Shown here: in pieces, positions 43,338 to 50,805 of the stretch
Numbering within the stretch: position 1 is the stretch's first letter
Layout of the letters: the number at the start of each line of letters is the position of its first letter
DNA from: Methylobacterium sp. 2A
GTDB lineage: Bacteria; Pseudomonadota; Alphaproteobacteria; Rhizobiales; Beijerinckiaceae
Assembly: GCF_009806555.1 (NCBI RefSeq)
Contig: NZ_VUOK01000018.1
Coordinates: 62,001 to 126,000, forward strand
Direction: 5' to 3'
DNA length: 64,000 nt
The notes under the pieces: generated by a model
What the model was told of the DNA's origin: nothing
The model's database searches: none
What the model saw: the letters and a program-made list of their open reading frames with translations, nothing else
Position numbers and translations under genes: made by a program

Positions 43338-44945
43338 ATGACATTGCTGAAGCGTTTCCTGCTCGGGTCTGCGGCCGCGTTCGCGGCGTCGGGCGCCGCG
43401 CATGCCGCCGACCTGCCGGTCAAGAAGGCGGTGCCGATCGAGTACGTCCGCGTCTGCACCGCCTACGGTGCCGGTTTCTTCTACATCCCCGGCACAGACA
43501 CCTGCCTGCGCATCTCGGGTCGCGCCCGGTTCGAGGGGGCGTACCAGACCTCGTCCAGCCGGCAGCCGGGCGCCAGCGGCGACACGTCGGGTTATCGCGG
43601 CCAGCTGCGCTTCAACCTCGATGCGCGCACGCAGACCGCCTATGGCACGCTCCGCGCCTTCGCGCGGCTCGATGCCGCCTCCCGGACCGGCGTGATCCAC
43701 TCCGGGACCATGCTGCGCATCGGTCAAGCCTACGGCGCCACCGGTGTCGACGAGTCCGGGCGCGTCCAACAATACGTGAACGTCGATAAGGCGTTCATCC
43801 AGTTCGCCGGCCTGACGGCCGGTCGTGCGTCGTCGTTCTACGATTTCTACGCCCACGATTTCGAGTTTTACGGCGCCACCTCGGGATCCGACAATTCCTC
43901 CACCAACCTGCTCGCCTACACGGCGACCCTCGGGGACGGCCTGTCGGCGACGCTCTCGGTCGAAGACCCGGTCTACACCCGCTCGCCGGTGTTCGCGCCG
44001 CTCTCGGCGCCGCTGGCGAGCCCCGTCTTCGTGGGCTACGCCAACGGTCTGCCGTCGCGCTACGGCAACGTCGATCCGATCCAGCGCTCGCGGCTACCCG
44101 ACTTCGTCTCCGCCCTGCGGGTCGATCAATCCTGGGGCTCCGCGCAGCTCTCCGCCGCCACGCACGAGATCAATGTCGGCAACCTGTCGACCGCGGCCGC
44201 GGCCGGCACGGGCGGCGTGCTCACCGGCATCCCGCACACCCGGTCGGTCCAGGGCTGGGCCGTCCAGGGTGGCGTGAAGATCAACCTGCCTTCCATCGCG
44301 GCCGGCGACACCCTCTATCTCCAGGGTGCCTACGCCAACGGTGCCCAGAGCTACACCGGCTACTGCATGATTGCGGGTTGCTACAGGCAATCGAACACGG
44401 GCTTCGACACGCAGAAGTTCGAGCAGTACTTCGCCGACGCGTCGATCAACCCGTTCACCGGCCAGCTCCAGACCTCGACCAGCTTCTCGGCGGTCGCGTC
44501 CTACCTGCACTATTGGTCGCCGGATTGGCGCTCGGCCGTGTTCGGCTCCTACGGCGAGCAGGATTTCTCGGCGGGCGCCCGCTTGGCCCAGGGGGCGCTA
44601 TACGGTCTCGCGAGCGCGAACGGCGCGGGCGCGGCGTTCGGCAGCAACGCCGTCGGCGTACCCGGCACCCGTTTCTACCAGCTGAGCCAGGCCTTGCGCG
44701 ATACCTATCAGGTCACGGCCGGCGCGAGCCTGATCTGGTCGCCGGTGGCCGATCTGGATATCGGCGTCGAGGCCTTCTACACGCAGGTGGGCGTCAAGAA
44801 GGGGCGGGTGATCGATTCCGACAAGAGCCCGACAGCCTACGCCTACGCCAACGTGGCGGCCATCAACAACGGCACGTTCGTGCCCCACACCGCGACCCGG
44901 GATTCGATGACGCACGTCCGCCTCCGCGTCCAGCGCGACTTCTGA
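43338..44945 (+). CDS. Alphaproteobacterial outer-membrane porin, copy 3
   Basis: A 535-residue porin. The signal peptide MTLLKRFLLGSAAAFAASGAAHA is more diverged, and the leader is not shared with copies 1 and 2. It keeps VRVCTAYGAGFFYIPGTDTCLRISGR and ends LRVQRDF. An extra cysteine pair occurs in a predicted surface loop (GYCMIAGCYRQS, about residues 343-354), absent from copies 1 and 2; it could form a loop disulfide. The protein is the most divergent of the three, yet shares the 108-base identical tract with copy 1. Confidence 0.92.
   Translation: MTLLKRFLLGSAAAFAASGAAHAADLPVKKAVPIEYVRVCTAYGAGFFYIPGTDTCLRISGRARFEGAYQTSSSRQPGASGDTSGYRGQLRFNLDARTQTAYGTLRAFARLDAASRTGVIHSGTMLRIGQAYGATGVDESGRVQQYVNVDKAFIQFAGLTAGRASSFYDFYAHDFEFYGATSGSDNSSTNLLAYTATLGDGLSATLSVEDPVYTRSPVFAPLSAPLASPVFVGYANGLPSRYGNVDPIQRSRLPDFVSALRVDQSWGSAQLSAATHEINVGNLSTAAAAGTGGVLTGIPHTRSVQGWAVQGGVKINLPSIAAGDTLYLQGAYANGAQSYTGYCMIAGCYRQSNTGFDTQKFEQYFADASINPFTGQLQTSTSFSAVASYLHYWSPDWRSAVFGSYGEQDFSAGARLAQGALYGLASANGAGAAFGSNAVGVPGTRFYQLSQALRDTYQVTAGASLIWSPVADLDIGVEAFYTQVGVKKGRVIDSDKSPTAYAYANVAAINNGTFVPHTATRDSMTHVRLRVQRDF
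43443..43550 (+). repeat. 108-base tract identical to porin copy 1
   Basis: Counterpart of 38677-38784. Its perfect identity in an otherwise divergent gene is the signature of a conversion event; direction cannot be decided from this window. Confidence 0.8.
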
Positions 44946-45290
44946 TTCCCCTGCGCCGGCCGGAAACCCGCGCCGGCACCAACCAATACACGCGGCTAGG
45001 CCCGGCCCTGCGCCGGGCCTTTCTGCGTCGCCCAACCCTCCCCCAGTAACGCCCGCGCGCCGCGAAGAAGGCGCCGGCGGCCCGGCCGCCCTCGGGGCGC
45101 ACCTTTGATCCAGGCTTGCGGAACAGCGCGCGCGCTTTGTTCCCCGCTCCGCGTTGCCGCACCCGACCGGCACTGATACGCCGAATGTCACTTTATCTTT
45201 GCCGATCGCGGACTTCGACGGACCACGCTTGTCTGAGCATGGCAAAGTCCGGAGCGGCCCTCGAGCGGTGAGAGGTCCGGGGGGGACGCC
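44946..45290 (+). other. 345-base gap after porin 3
   Basis: A terminator (44998-45022), a GC-rich stretch with no convincing ORF, then a short less GC-rich zone (about 45175-45245) that probably contains the promoter of the 2-hydroxycarboxylate transporter. No gene seen. Confidence 0.4.
44998..45022 (+). terminator. Terminator of porin 3
   Basis: AGGCCCGGC-CCTGC-GCCGGGCCT: a perfect 9-bp stem with a shorter T-tract (TTTC). Third member of the same terminator family. Confidence 0.75.
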
Positions 45291-46673
45291 ATGACCAGCA
45301 CCGCCACCACAAGCCCCACCCCATCCGCGGCCGAGAGCCGGGTGACGGAGGGCCGCCCCGCCCGGTTCTGGCCGGAGCGCTGGTGGCGCCTCGTCGACAC
45401 CAAGATCGGCATCATCCCGCTGCCGGTCTACATCATCCTCGCGGCGCTGATCGTGATCCTGGTCCAGGAGGGCGAGATCAAGCCCGACGGGCCGACCATG
45501 ATCGCTGTGCTGGTGATGGGCGGCTTCACCTGCGCGGAGATCGGCAAGCGGATCCCGATCCTCAGGAACATCGGCGCGGGCGCGATCTTCGCGACCTTCA
45601 TCCCCTCGGCGCTGGTCTACTACGCGCTCGTCCCGCCGGCGATGGTCAAGGCGATCACCGACTTCACCAAGTTCACCAACTTCCTCTACATCTACATCGC
45701 CACGATCATCGTCGGCTCGATCCTCGGCATGGACCGCGAAGTCCTGATCAAGGGCTTCCTGAAGATCTTCGCGCCCCTGGCCACCGGCTCCCTGGCGGCC
45801 GCCCTGGTCGGGACGCTCGTCGGCACGCTGCTCGGCCTCGGCCCCTACAAGACCTTCTTCTTCATCGTCGTGCCGATCATGGCCGGCGGCGTCGGCGAGG
45901 GGGCGATCCCGCTCTCGATCGGCTACGCGGCGATCCTCGGCCAGCAACAGGGCGTGATCTTCGCCCAGGTCCTGCCGCCGGTGATGCTGGGTTCGCTCAC
46001 CGCGATCGTCTTCGCCGGCACGCTCAATTCCGTGGGGAAGCGCTATCCTCACCTCACCGGCGAGGGCCGGCTCCAGCCGGATTCGGACGGCCTCAAGGCC
46101 AGCGACGCCCAGGCCAAGTCCGAGGCGGCGCGGGGCCAGATCGACCCCGCCACGATCGGCGCCGCGGGGCTCACCGCCATCACCCTCTACCTGCTCGGCG
46201 TCATGGCCCATCACCTCATCGGCCTGCCGGCGCCGGTGGCGATGCTGTTCCTGGCCGTCTTCGCCAAGCTCGCCAGCGCGGTCTCGCCCCATCTCCAGGC
46301 GGGCGGCTTCGTGGTCTACAAGTTCGTGCAGGTCTCCATGACCTATCCGCTGCTCTTCGCCATCGGCGTGGCGCTCACGCCCTGGAACGAGCTGATGGCC
46401 GCGTTCACGCTCGTGAACCTGATCACCATCGTGTCGACCGTTGCGACGCTGATGGTGACGGGCTTCTTCGTCGGCCGCTGGATCGGGATGTACCCGATCG
46501 AGACCGCCATCGTGAACGCCTGCCACAGCGGCCAGGGCGGCACCGGCGACGTGGCGATCCTCACCGCGGCGAACCGGATGGCGCTGATGCCCTTCGCGCA
46601 GATCGCGACCCGGATCGGCGGGGCGCTCACCGTGACCGGCACGATCATCGCCATGAAATGGATCGGGGTCTGA
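45291..46673 (+). CDS. 2-hydroxycarboxylate transporter (2HCT family, CitS/MaeN-like)
   Basis: A 460-residue inner-membrane carrier of the 2HCT family, which transports citrate, malate or lactate with Na+ or H+. The two re-entrant-loop motifs are clear: [11 protein letters not shown] in the N-terminal half (about 199-209) and [11 protein letters not shown] in the C-terminal half (about 418-428). Roughly 11-12 TM segments. The first 35 residues are a hydrophilic cytoplasmic tail. GGGGGA lies just before the ATG. It is followed by an MFS tricarboxylate carrier 22 bases downstream, so the pair is probably an operon. Confidence 0.9.
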   Translation: MTSTATTSPTPSAAESRVTEGRPARFWPERWWRLVDTKIGIIPLPVYIILAALIVILVQEGEIKPDGPTMIAVLVMGGFTCAEIGKRIPILRNIGAGAIFATFIPSALVYYALVPPAMVKAITDFTKFTNFLYIYIATIIVGSILGMDREVLIKGFLKIFAPLATGSLAAALVGTLVGTLLGLGPYKTFFFIVVPIMAGGVGEGAIPLSIGYAAILGQQQGVIFAQVLPPVMLGSLTAIVFAGTLNSVGKRYPHLTGEGRLQPDSDGLKASDAQAKSEAARGQIDPATIGAAGLTAITLYLLGVMAHHLIGLPAPVAMLFLAVFAKLASAVSPHLQAGGFVVYKFVQVSMTYPLLFAIGVALTPWNELMAAFTLVNLITIVSTVATLMVTGFFVGRWIGMYPIETAIVNACHSGQGGTGDVAILTAANRMALMPFAQIATRIGGALTVTGTIIAMKWIGV

Positions 46674-46695
46674 GGGGCCCAGGGAGCAGCGCGTC

Positions 46696-48003
46696 ATGGT
46701 GGATGATCCGGGCGCCGTCGAGGCGACCCTCAAGTCCAGGATCGGTGCGATCCTCCGCTCGACGAGCGGCAACTTCCTGGAAATGTTCGACTTCTTCCTG
46801 TTCGGGTTCTACGCCACCTACATCGCGCGCGCGTTCTTCCCCTCGGGCAATGAGACCACCGAGCTCCTGCTCACCTTCGGTACGTTCTGGCTCGGGGCGC
46901 TGATGCGCCCGCTCGGGGCGATCGTGCTCGGCGCCTATATCGACCGGATCGGGCGCCGGCAGGGCCTGATCGTCACCCTGGCCATCATGGCGAGCGGCAC
47001 GGTGCTCATCGCCTTCTGCCCGAGCTACAGCACGATCGGCGTCGCGGCGCCCCTGATCGTGCTGGCCGGCCGCCTGCTCCAGGGTTTTTCCGCGGGCGTC
47101 GAGATCGGCGGCGTCTCGATCTACCTGTTCGAGATCGCGACCCCGCAGCGGCGCGGCTTCTACACGTCGTTCCAGTCGGCGAGCCAGCAGGTGGCCATCC
47201 TGTTCGCCGCGCTGATCGGCTACGGGCTGAACGCCCTCCTGACCAAGCAGCAGATCGGCGATTTCGGCTGGCGGATCCCGTTCTTCATCGGCTGCCTGAT
47301 CGTGCCGTTCATCTTCTTCATCCGGCGCTCGCTGCAGGAGACGCAGGCCTTCGCCAAGCGCACCCATCACCCCGGCACCCGGGAGATCCTGGCGACCGTC
47401 GCGGCCAACTGGCGGATCGTGCTGCTCGGCATGATGCTGACCACGATGACGACGGTGACCTTCTACATGATCACCGTCTACACCCCGACCTTCGGCAAGA
47501 CCGTCCTCAAGCTCACCGAGACCGACAGCCTGATCGTGACGCTGTGCGTCGCCATCACCAACTTCGTCTGGCTGCCCGTGGGCGGGGCGCTCTCCGACGC
47601 GATCGGCCGCAAGCCGGTGCTGCTGACGATCTCGACCCTGTCGCTGCTGACCACCTATCCGGCCCTGCACTGGCTCGTGGCCGACCCGACCTTCGGCAAG
47701 ATGCTCGCCGTGGAACTGTGGTTCTCGTTCTTCTTCGGGGTCTATAACGGCGCGATGGTGGTCTCGCTCTCCGAGGTGGTGCCGGCCCATGTCCGGGCGA
47801 GCGGGTTCTCGCTGGCCTACAGCCTCGCCACGGCTCTGTTCGGCACCGCGACCCCGATGGTCTCGACCTTCCTGATCGAGAAGACCGACGACCGGGCCGC
47901 GCCGAGCTACTGGCTCATGGCGGCCGCCGCCTGCGGCATCGTGGCGACGCTCGCGCTGTTCCGGGGACGCCCGCAGGTGGAGCGCGTCCCCGCCCACGCC
48001 TGA
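46696..48003 (+). CDS. MFS citrate/tricarballylate-proton symporter (CitA/TcuC-like)
   Basis: A 435-residue 12-TM major facilitator. [40 protein letters not shown] (motif A) and [15 protein letters not shown] place it in the metabolite:H+ symporter group with E. coli/Salmonella CitA and Tcu[16 protein letters not shown] is the second motif A. Substrate is inferred from the neighbours: the tcuA-like gene is 900 bases away and the preceding gene is a 2HCT carrier. AGGGAG precedes the ATG at 46696. It converges with the GntR gene across four hairpins. Confidence 0.87.
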   Translation: MVDDPGAVEATLKSRIGAILRSTSGNFLEMFDFFLFGFYATYIARAFFPSGNETTELLLTFGTFWLGALMRPLGAIVLGAYIDRIGRRQGLIVTLAIMASGTVLIAFCPSYSTIGVAAPLIVLAGRLLQGFSAGVEIGGVSIYLFEIATPQRRGFYTSFQSASQQVAILFAALIGYGLNALLTKQQIGDFGWRIPFFIGCLIVPFIFFIRRSLQETQAFAKRTHHPGTREILATVAANWRIVLLGMMLTTMTTVTFYMITVYTPTFGKTVLKLTETDSLIVTLCVAITNFVWLPVGGALSDAIGRKPVLLTISTLSLLTTYPALHWLVADPTFGKMLAVELWFSFFFGVYNGAMVVSLSEVVPAHVRASGFSLAYSLATALFGTATPMVSTFLIEKTDDRAAPSYWLMAAAACGIVATLALFRGRPQVERVPAHA

Positions 48004-48028
48004 ACGGCTGTTTGCGGGATCGGGGTTT

Positions 48029-48120
48029 CCAAAGGGCGTGCCCTTTGGTGGGTTGTCAGGGCAAAGCCCTGACTGATCCCAGGGCTCCGCCCTGGACCCG
48101 CGAAAGGTCTCGACCTTTCG
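48029..48120. terminator. Block of four consecutive hairpins between convergent genes
   Basis: Four perfect or near-perfect hairpins in 92 bases: CCAAAGGGC..GCCCTTTGG (48029-48048), TCAGGGC-AAA-GCCCTGA (48056-48072), CCAGGGC-TCC-GCCCTGG (48079-48095) and CGAAAGGTC-TC-GACCTTTCG (48101-48120). They lie between the MFS gene and gntR. Probably a bidirectional terminator or a mobile-palindrome family; the size and regularity are unusual. Confidence 0.6.
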
Positions 48121-48135
48121 AAACCACGACCGGGC

Positions 48136-48789
48136 TCAGCTCTCCTGCCAGATCCGGATCCGGGCCTTGAAGGCGGCTCGAATATGCGCCCGGGCCGCGG
48201 CCTCGGCGGCGTCGCCGTCATGGGCGCGGATCGCCGCCACGATGGCGGCGTGCTCGGCGAGGGACTCCGCGGCGCGGTCGGGGGCCGACAGGGTGGTGGC
48301 GCCCGGCAGCAGCACCAGCGACAGGCGCATCGTCTCCAGCGTGCCCTGCAGGAAGCGGTTGCGCGCCGCCCCGTGGATCTGCCGGTGGAACAGGCGGTTG
48401 GTCCGCGCGAGCGCCGGCGCGTCGCCCAGCAGTCCCTGGTCCCGGGCCAGCATCTCCTCCAGGATCTCGGTCTCGACCGCGCTGGCATGCACGGCCGCGA
48501 GGCGGGCCGCCGTCCCTTCCAGCACCTCGCGCATGTCGTAGAGTTCGCTGACCTGCCCGTAATCGAGCTGCGCCACGCTGGCGCCCCGGTGCGGCTCGTG
48601 GGCGACGAGGCCCTGCGCCTCAAGCCGGCCCAAAGCCTCGCGCACCGGCGTGCGGCTGATCTGGAACCGCTCCGCGAGTTCGGCCTCGCGCAGCCGGCTG
48701 CCGGGCGCGAGTTCGCCCTCCTCGATCGCCCGCAGCAGGCGCTCGTAGGCGCCGACGCCGCTGGAGCGCTCCGACTCGCTCGCCTTCAT
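48136..48789 (-). CDS. GntR-family transcriptional regulator (FadR/FCD subfamily)
   Basis: A 217-residue regulator. The N-terminal winged helix-turn-helix covers about residues 12-75 (LREAELAERFQISRTPVREALGRLEAQGLVAHEPHRGASV). The C-terminal FCD domain (about 85-205) includes the histidines of NRLFHRQIHGAARN and the C-terminal HIRAAF helix, where such proteins often bind a metal and a carboxylate ligand. The ATG at 48789 follows AGGAG. It is divergent from the tcuA-like gene, whose promoter it probably controls (inference). The ligand could be tricarballylate or citrate. Confidence 0.87.
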   Translation of the reverse strand: MKASESERSSGVGAYERLLRAIEEGELAPGSRLREAELAERFQISRTPVREALGRLEAQGLVAHEPHRGASVAQLDYGQVSELYDMREVLEGTAARLAAVHASAVETEILEEMLARDQGLLGDAPALARTNRLFHRQIHGAARNRFLQGTLETMRLSLVLLPGATTLSAPDRAAESLAEHAAIVAAIRAHDGDAAEAAARAHIRAAFKARIRIWQES

Positions 48790-48841
48790 CCCGGGATCTC
48801 CTCGCCGCGGCCATAGCCCGAAACGCGGCTGCCCGGAACGC

Positions 48842-48870
48842 TTGCGACCAATTGCATGCAGACGTATACA
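48842..48870 (+). promoter_or_regulatory. Putative tcuA promoter with overlapping GntR-type operator
   Basis: TTGCGA (48842-48847), 17 bases, then TATACA (48865-48870) gives a well-spaced sigma-70 promoter pointing at the tcuA-like gene. The -10 overlaps CGTATACA, containing the palindrome GTATAC as in many FadR/VanR-type GntR operators. It lies between the divergent regulator and target genes. Confidence 0.5.
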
Positions 48871-48906
48871 ATACTGCCATCGGGGATGAGCGGTGAGGAG
48901 ACGGCG

Positions 48907-50403
48907 ATGCAGCGGGCAGGCGATGCGCAGTGGGACGTGCTGGTGGTCGGCTCGGGCAATGCCGCCATGAGCGCCGGCCTCGCCGCCCTCGAGCGTGGCG
49001 CCTCGGTACTGATGATCGAGAAGGCCGAGCAGGACTTGGCGGGCGGCAACACCGCCTACACGGCCGGCGCCATGCGCTTCGTCTACGAGGGCATCGACGA
49101 CCTGATGCCGCTTCTGGCCGATCCGGAGGATCCGCGCCTGCCCCGCACCGATTTCGGCGCCTACACGGCGCAAAAATTCGAGCAGGATCTCCTCGGCTTC
49201 AACGACGGCCGGCCGCTCTCGCGCGAGCAGCGCATCCTGATCGATGAGAGCGGCGCGGCCCTGCGCTGGCTCGGCACGCAGGGGGTGAAGTTCGAGCCGA
49301 TCTATTCCCGCCAATCCTTCGAGAAGGACGGGCGCTTCGTGTTCTGGGGCGGCCTGACGCTCGCCACCCACGATGAGGGGTTCGGCCTCGCGCGGGCGGA
49401 ACTCGAAGCCTTCACCAGGGCCGGCGGTGAGATCCGGTACGGCTGCCCGGCCAAGGGGCTGATCGTCGAGGACGGGCGCGTCGTCGGCGTGGAGACGCCG
49501 CAGGGAGCTTTCCGCGCCAGAGCCGTGGTGCTCGCCTGCGGCGGCTTCGAATCGAACGCCGACCTGCGGACGCGCTTCATCGGCGCGGGCTGGGACAGGG
49601 CGCGGGTCCGCGGCACGCCGCACAACCAGGGCGACGGGCTTCAGATGGCGCTGAACCTCGGCGCGAAGGCGCACGGCTTCTACGGCGGCTGCCACGCCAC
49701 GCCGATGGACCTGTTCACGCCCGATTACGGCAACCTCGAACTGCCGCACGGCGAGCGCAAGCACTACCGCAAGATCTGCTATTTCTTGGGACTCATGCTC
49801 AACGCGAACGGTGAGCGGTTCGTCGACGAGGGCAAGGACTTTCGCAATTACACCTACGCCCAGTTCGGCCGCGCCATCATGGAGCAGCCCGGCCACGTGG
49901 CGTGGCAGATCTTCGACGCGAAGGTCGATCACCTGCTCTACAGCGAGTACCGGTTCCACGACGCCCACTTCGTCGAGGCCGACACGCTGGACGGGCTCCT
50001 CGACAAGCTCGACGGCATCGACCGCGACGGCGCGAAGCGGACCATCGCGGCGTTCAATGCGGCGGTGGACGCGGCGGTCCCGTTCGACCCGACCGTGAAG
50101 GACGGGCGCGGCACGAAGGGGCTGCCGCTGCCGAAATCCAATTGGGCGCAGACGATCGAAACCGGACCGTTCAAGGCCTATCCGGTCACCGGCGGCATCA
50201 CCTTCACCTACGGCGGTGTGGAAGTCGGTGACGATGGCGGCGTGAAGCGGGAGGACGGTAGCGCCATTCCGGGCCTCTACGCCTGCGGCGAGATGGTGGG
50301 CGGCGTGTTCTTCAACGGCTATCCGGGCGGCTCGGGGCTGACCTCGGGCGTCGTGTTCGGCCGGCGGGCGGGATACGGCGCCGCTGCCGGGGCGCGGCGC
50401 TGA
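48907..50403 (+). CDS. FAD-dependent tricarballylate dehydrogenase, TcuA-like
   Basis: A 498-residue flavoprotein of the fumarate reductase/succinate dehydrogenase flavoprotein family. VLVVGSGNAAMSAGLAALERGASVLMIEKA is the dinucleotide-binding start. GGNTAYTAGAMRF and ending GVFFNGYPGGSGLTSGVVFGRRAG are typical of TcuA, which oxidises tricarballylate to cis-aconitate. TcuA normally passes electrons to TcuB, which is absent here. The ATG at 48907 has GAGGAG 6 bases upstream; an earlier ATG at 48856 overlaps the promoter. The next gene is unrelated addB. Confidence 0.87.
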   Translation: MQRAGDAQWDVLVVGSGNAAMSAGLAALERGASVLMIEKAEQDLAGGNTAYTAGAMRFVYEGIDDLMPLLADPEDPRLPRTDFGAYTAQKFEQDLLGFNDGRPLSREQRILIDESGAALRWLGTQGVKFEPIYSRQSFEKDGRFVFWGGLTLATHDEGFGLARAELEAFTRAGGEIRYGCPAKGLIVEDGRVVGVETPQGAFRARAVVLACGGFESNADLRTRFIGAGWDRARVRGTPHNQGDGLQMALNLGAKAHGFYGGCHATPMDLFTPDYGNLELPHGERKHYRKICYFLGLMLNANGERFVDEGKDFRNYTYAQFGRAIMEQPGHVAWQIFDAKVDHLLYSEYRFHDAHFVEADTLDGLLDKLDGIDRDGAKRTIAAFNAAVDAAVPFDPTVKDGRGTKGLPLPKSNWAQTIETGPFKAYPVTGGITFTYGGVEVGDDGGVKREDGSAIPGLYACGEMVGGVFFNGYPGGSGLTSGVVFGRRAGYGAAAGARR

Positions 50404-50506
50404 CCGGAGAGCAGGACATTGACCGGAGGGCGACGCTCCCTCCTCCCCACAAGGGCTACGGGCGACACAAGTTTGAAGCACGCGGCTGATGACGAAGCGC
50501 GACGTG

Positions 50507-50544
50507 CCCCTTCTCCCGTGCGGGAGAGGGTTGGGGTGAGGGGG
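50507..50544. repeat. Intergenic repeat, left inverted copy
   Basis: CCCCTTCTCCCGTGCGGGAG followed by AGGGTTGGGGTGAGGGG. The core TCTCCCGTGCGGGAGA is itself a perfect hairpin. It pairs with 50613-50648. Confidence 0.65.
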
Positions 50545-50612
50545 GAGAACTCTCAGGATCGAGCGCGCCCGCGCCGCGCGTGCGGGGTGCGCCTTTTCCG
50601 GATGCCGCACGT

Positions 50613-50648
50613 CCCTCACCCTGTCCCTCTCCCGCACGGGAGAGGGGA
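50613..50648. repeat. Intergenic repeat, right inverted copy
   Basis: CCCTCACCCTGTCCCTCTCC then CGCACGGGAGAGGGG, the reverse complement of the left copy with minor changes. The type is common in Hyphomicrobiales intergenic DNA. Confidence 0.65.
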
Positions 50649-50805
50649 CCTGCGCCTCACCAAGCAGCCGGGCGAGCCGGCCGAAACCTCAAACCTGCGT
50701 CGCCAGTAGCCACAAGGAAGAGGGCATACGGCCCCGTGGTTTTACCGGCCGCAGCGGCCCATCGCCCCCTGTCCGCAGCCTCACCACAAGCGTAGAATCC
50801 CGGGC

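Larger units (their letters stand above)
50404..50805 (+). other. 402-base gap with an inverted repeat pair
   Basis: Holds two inverted copies of a CTCCCGTGCGGGAGAGGG element (50507-50544 and 50613-50648) spaced about 70 bases apart. Nothing else recognisable; no gene seen. Confidence 0.5.

Noticed and set aside
48136..50637. Very long minus-strand open frame (over 800 codons) covering gntR and the tcuA-like gene
   Set aside because: Only its last 217 codons have protein-family character (GntR). The rest is antisense to a clear flavoprotein and is an effect of high GC with few stop codons.
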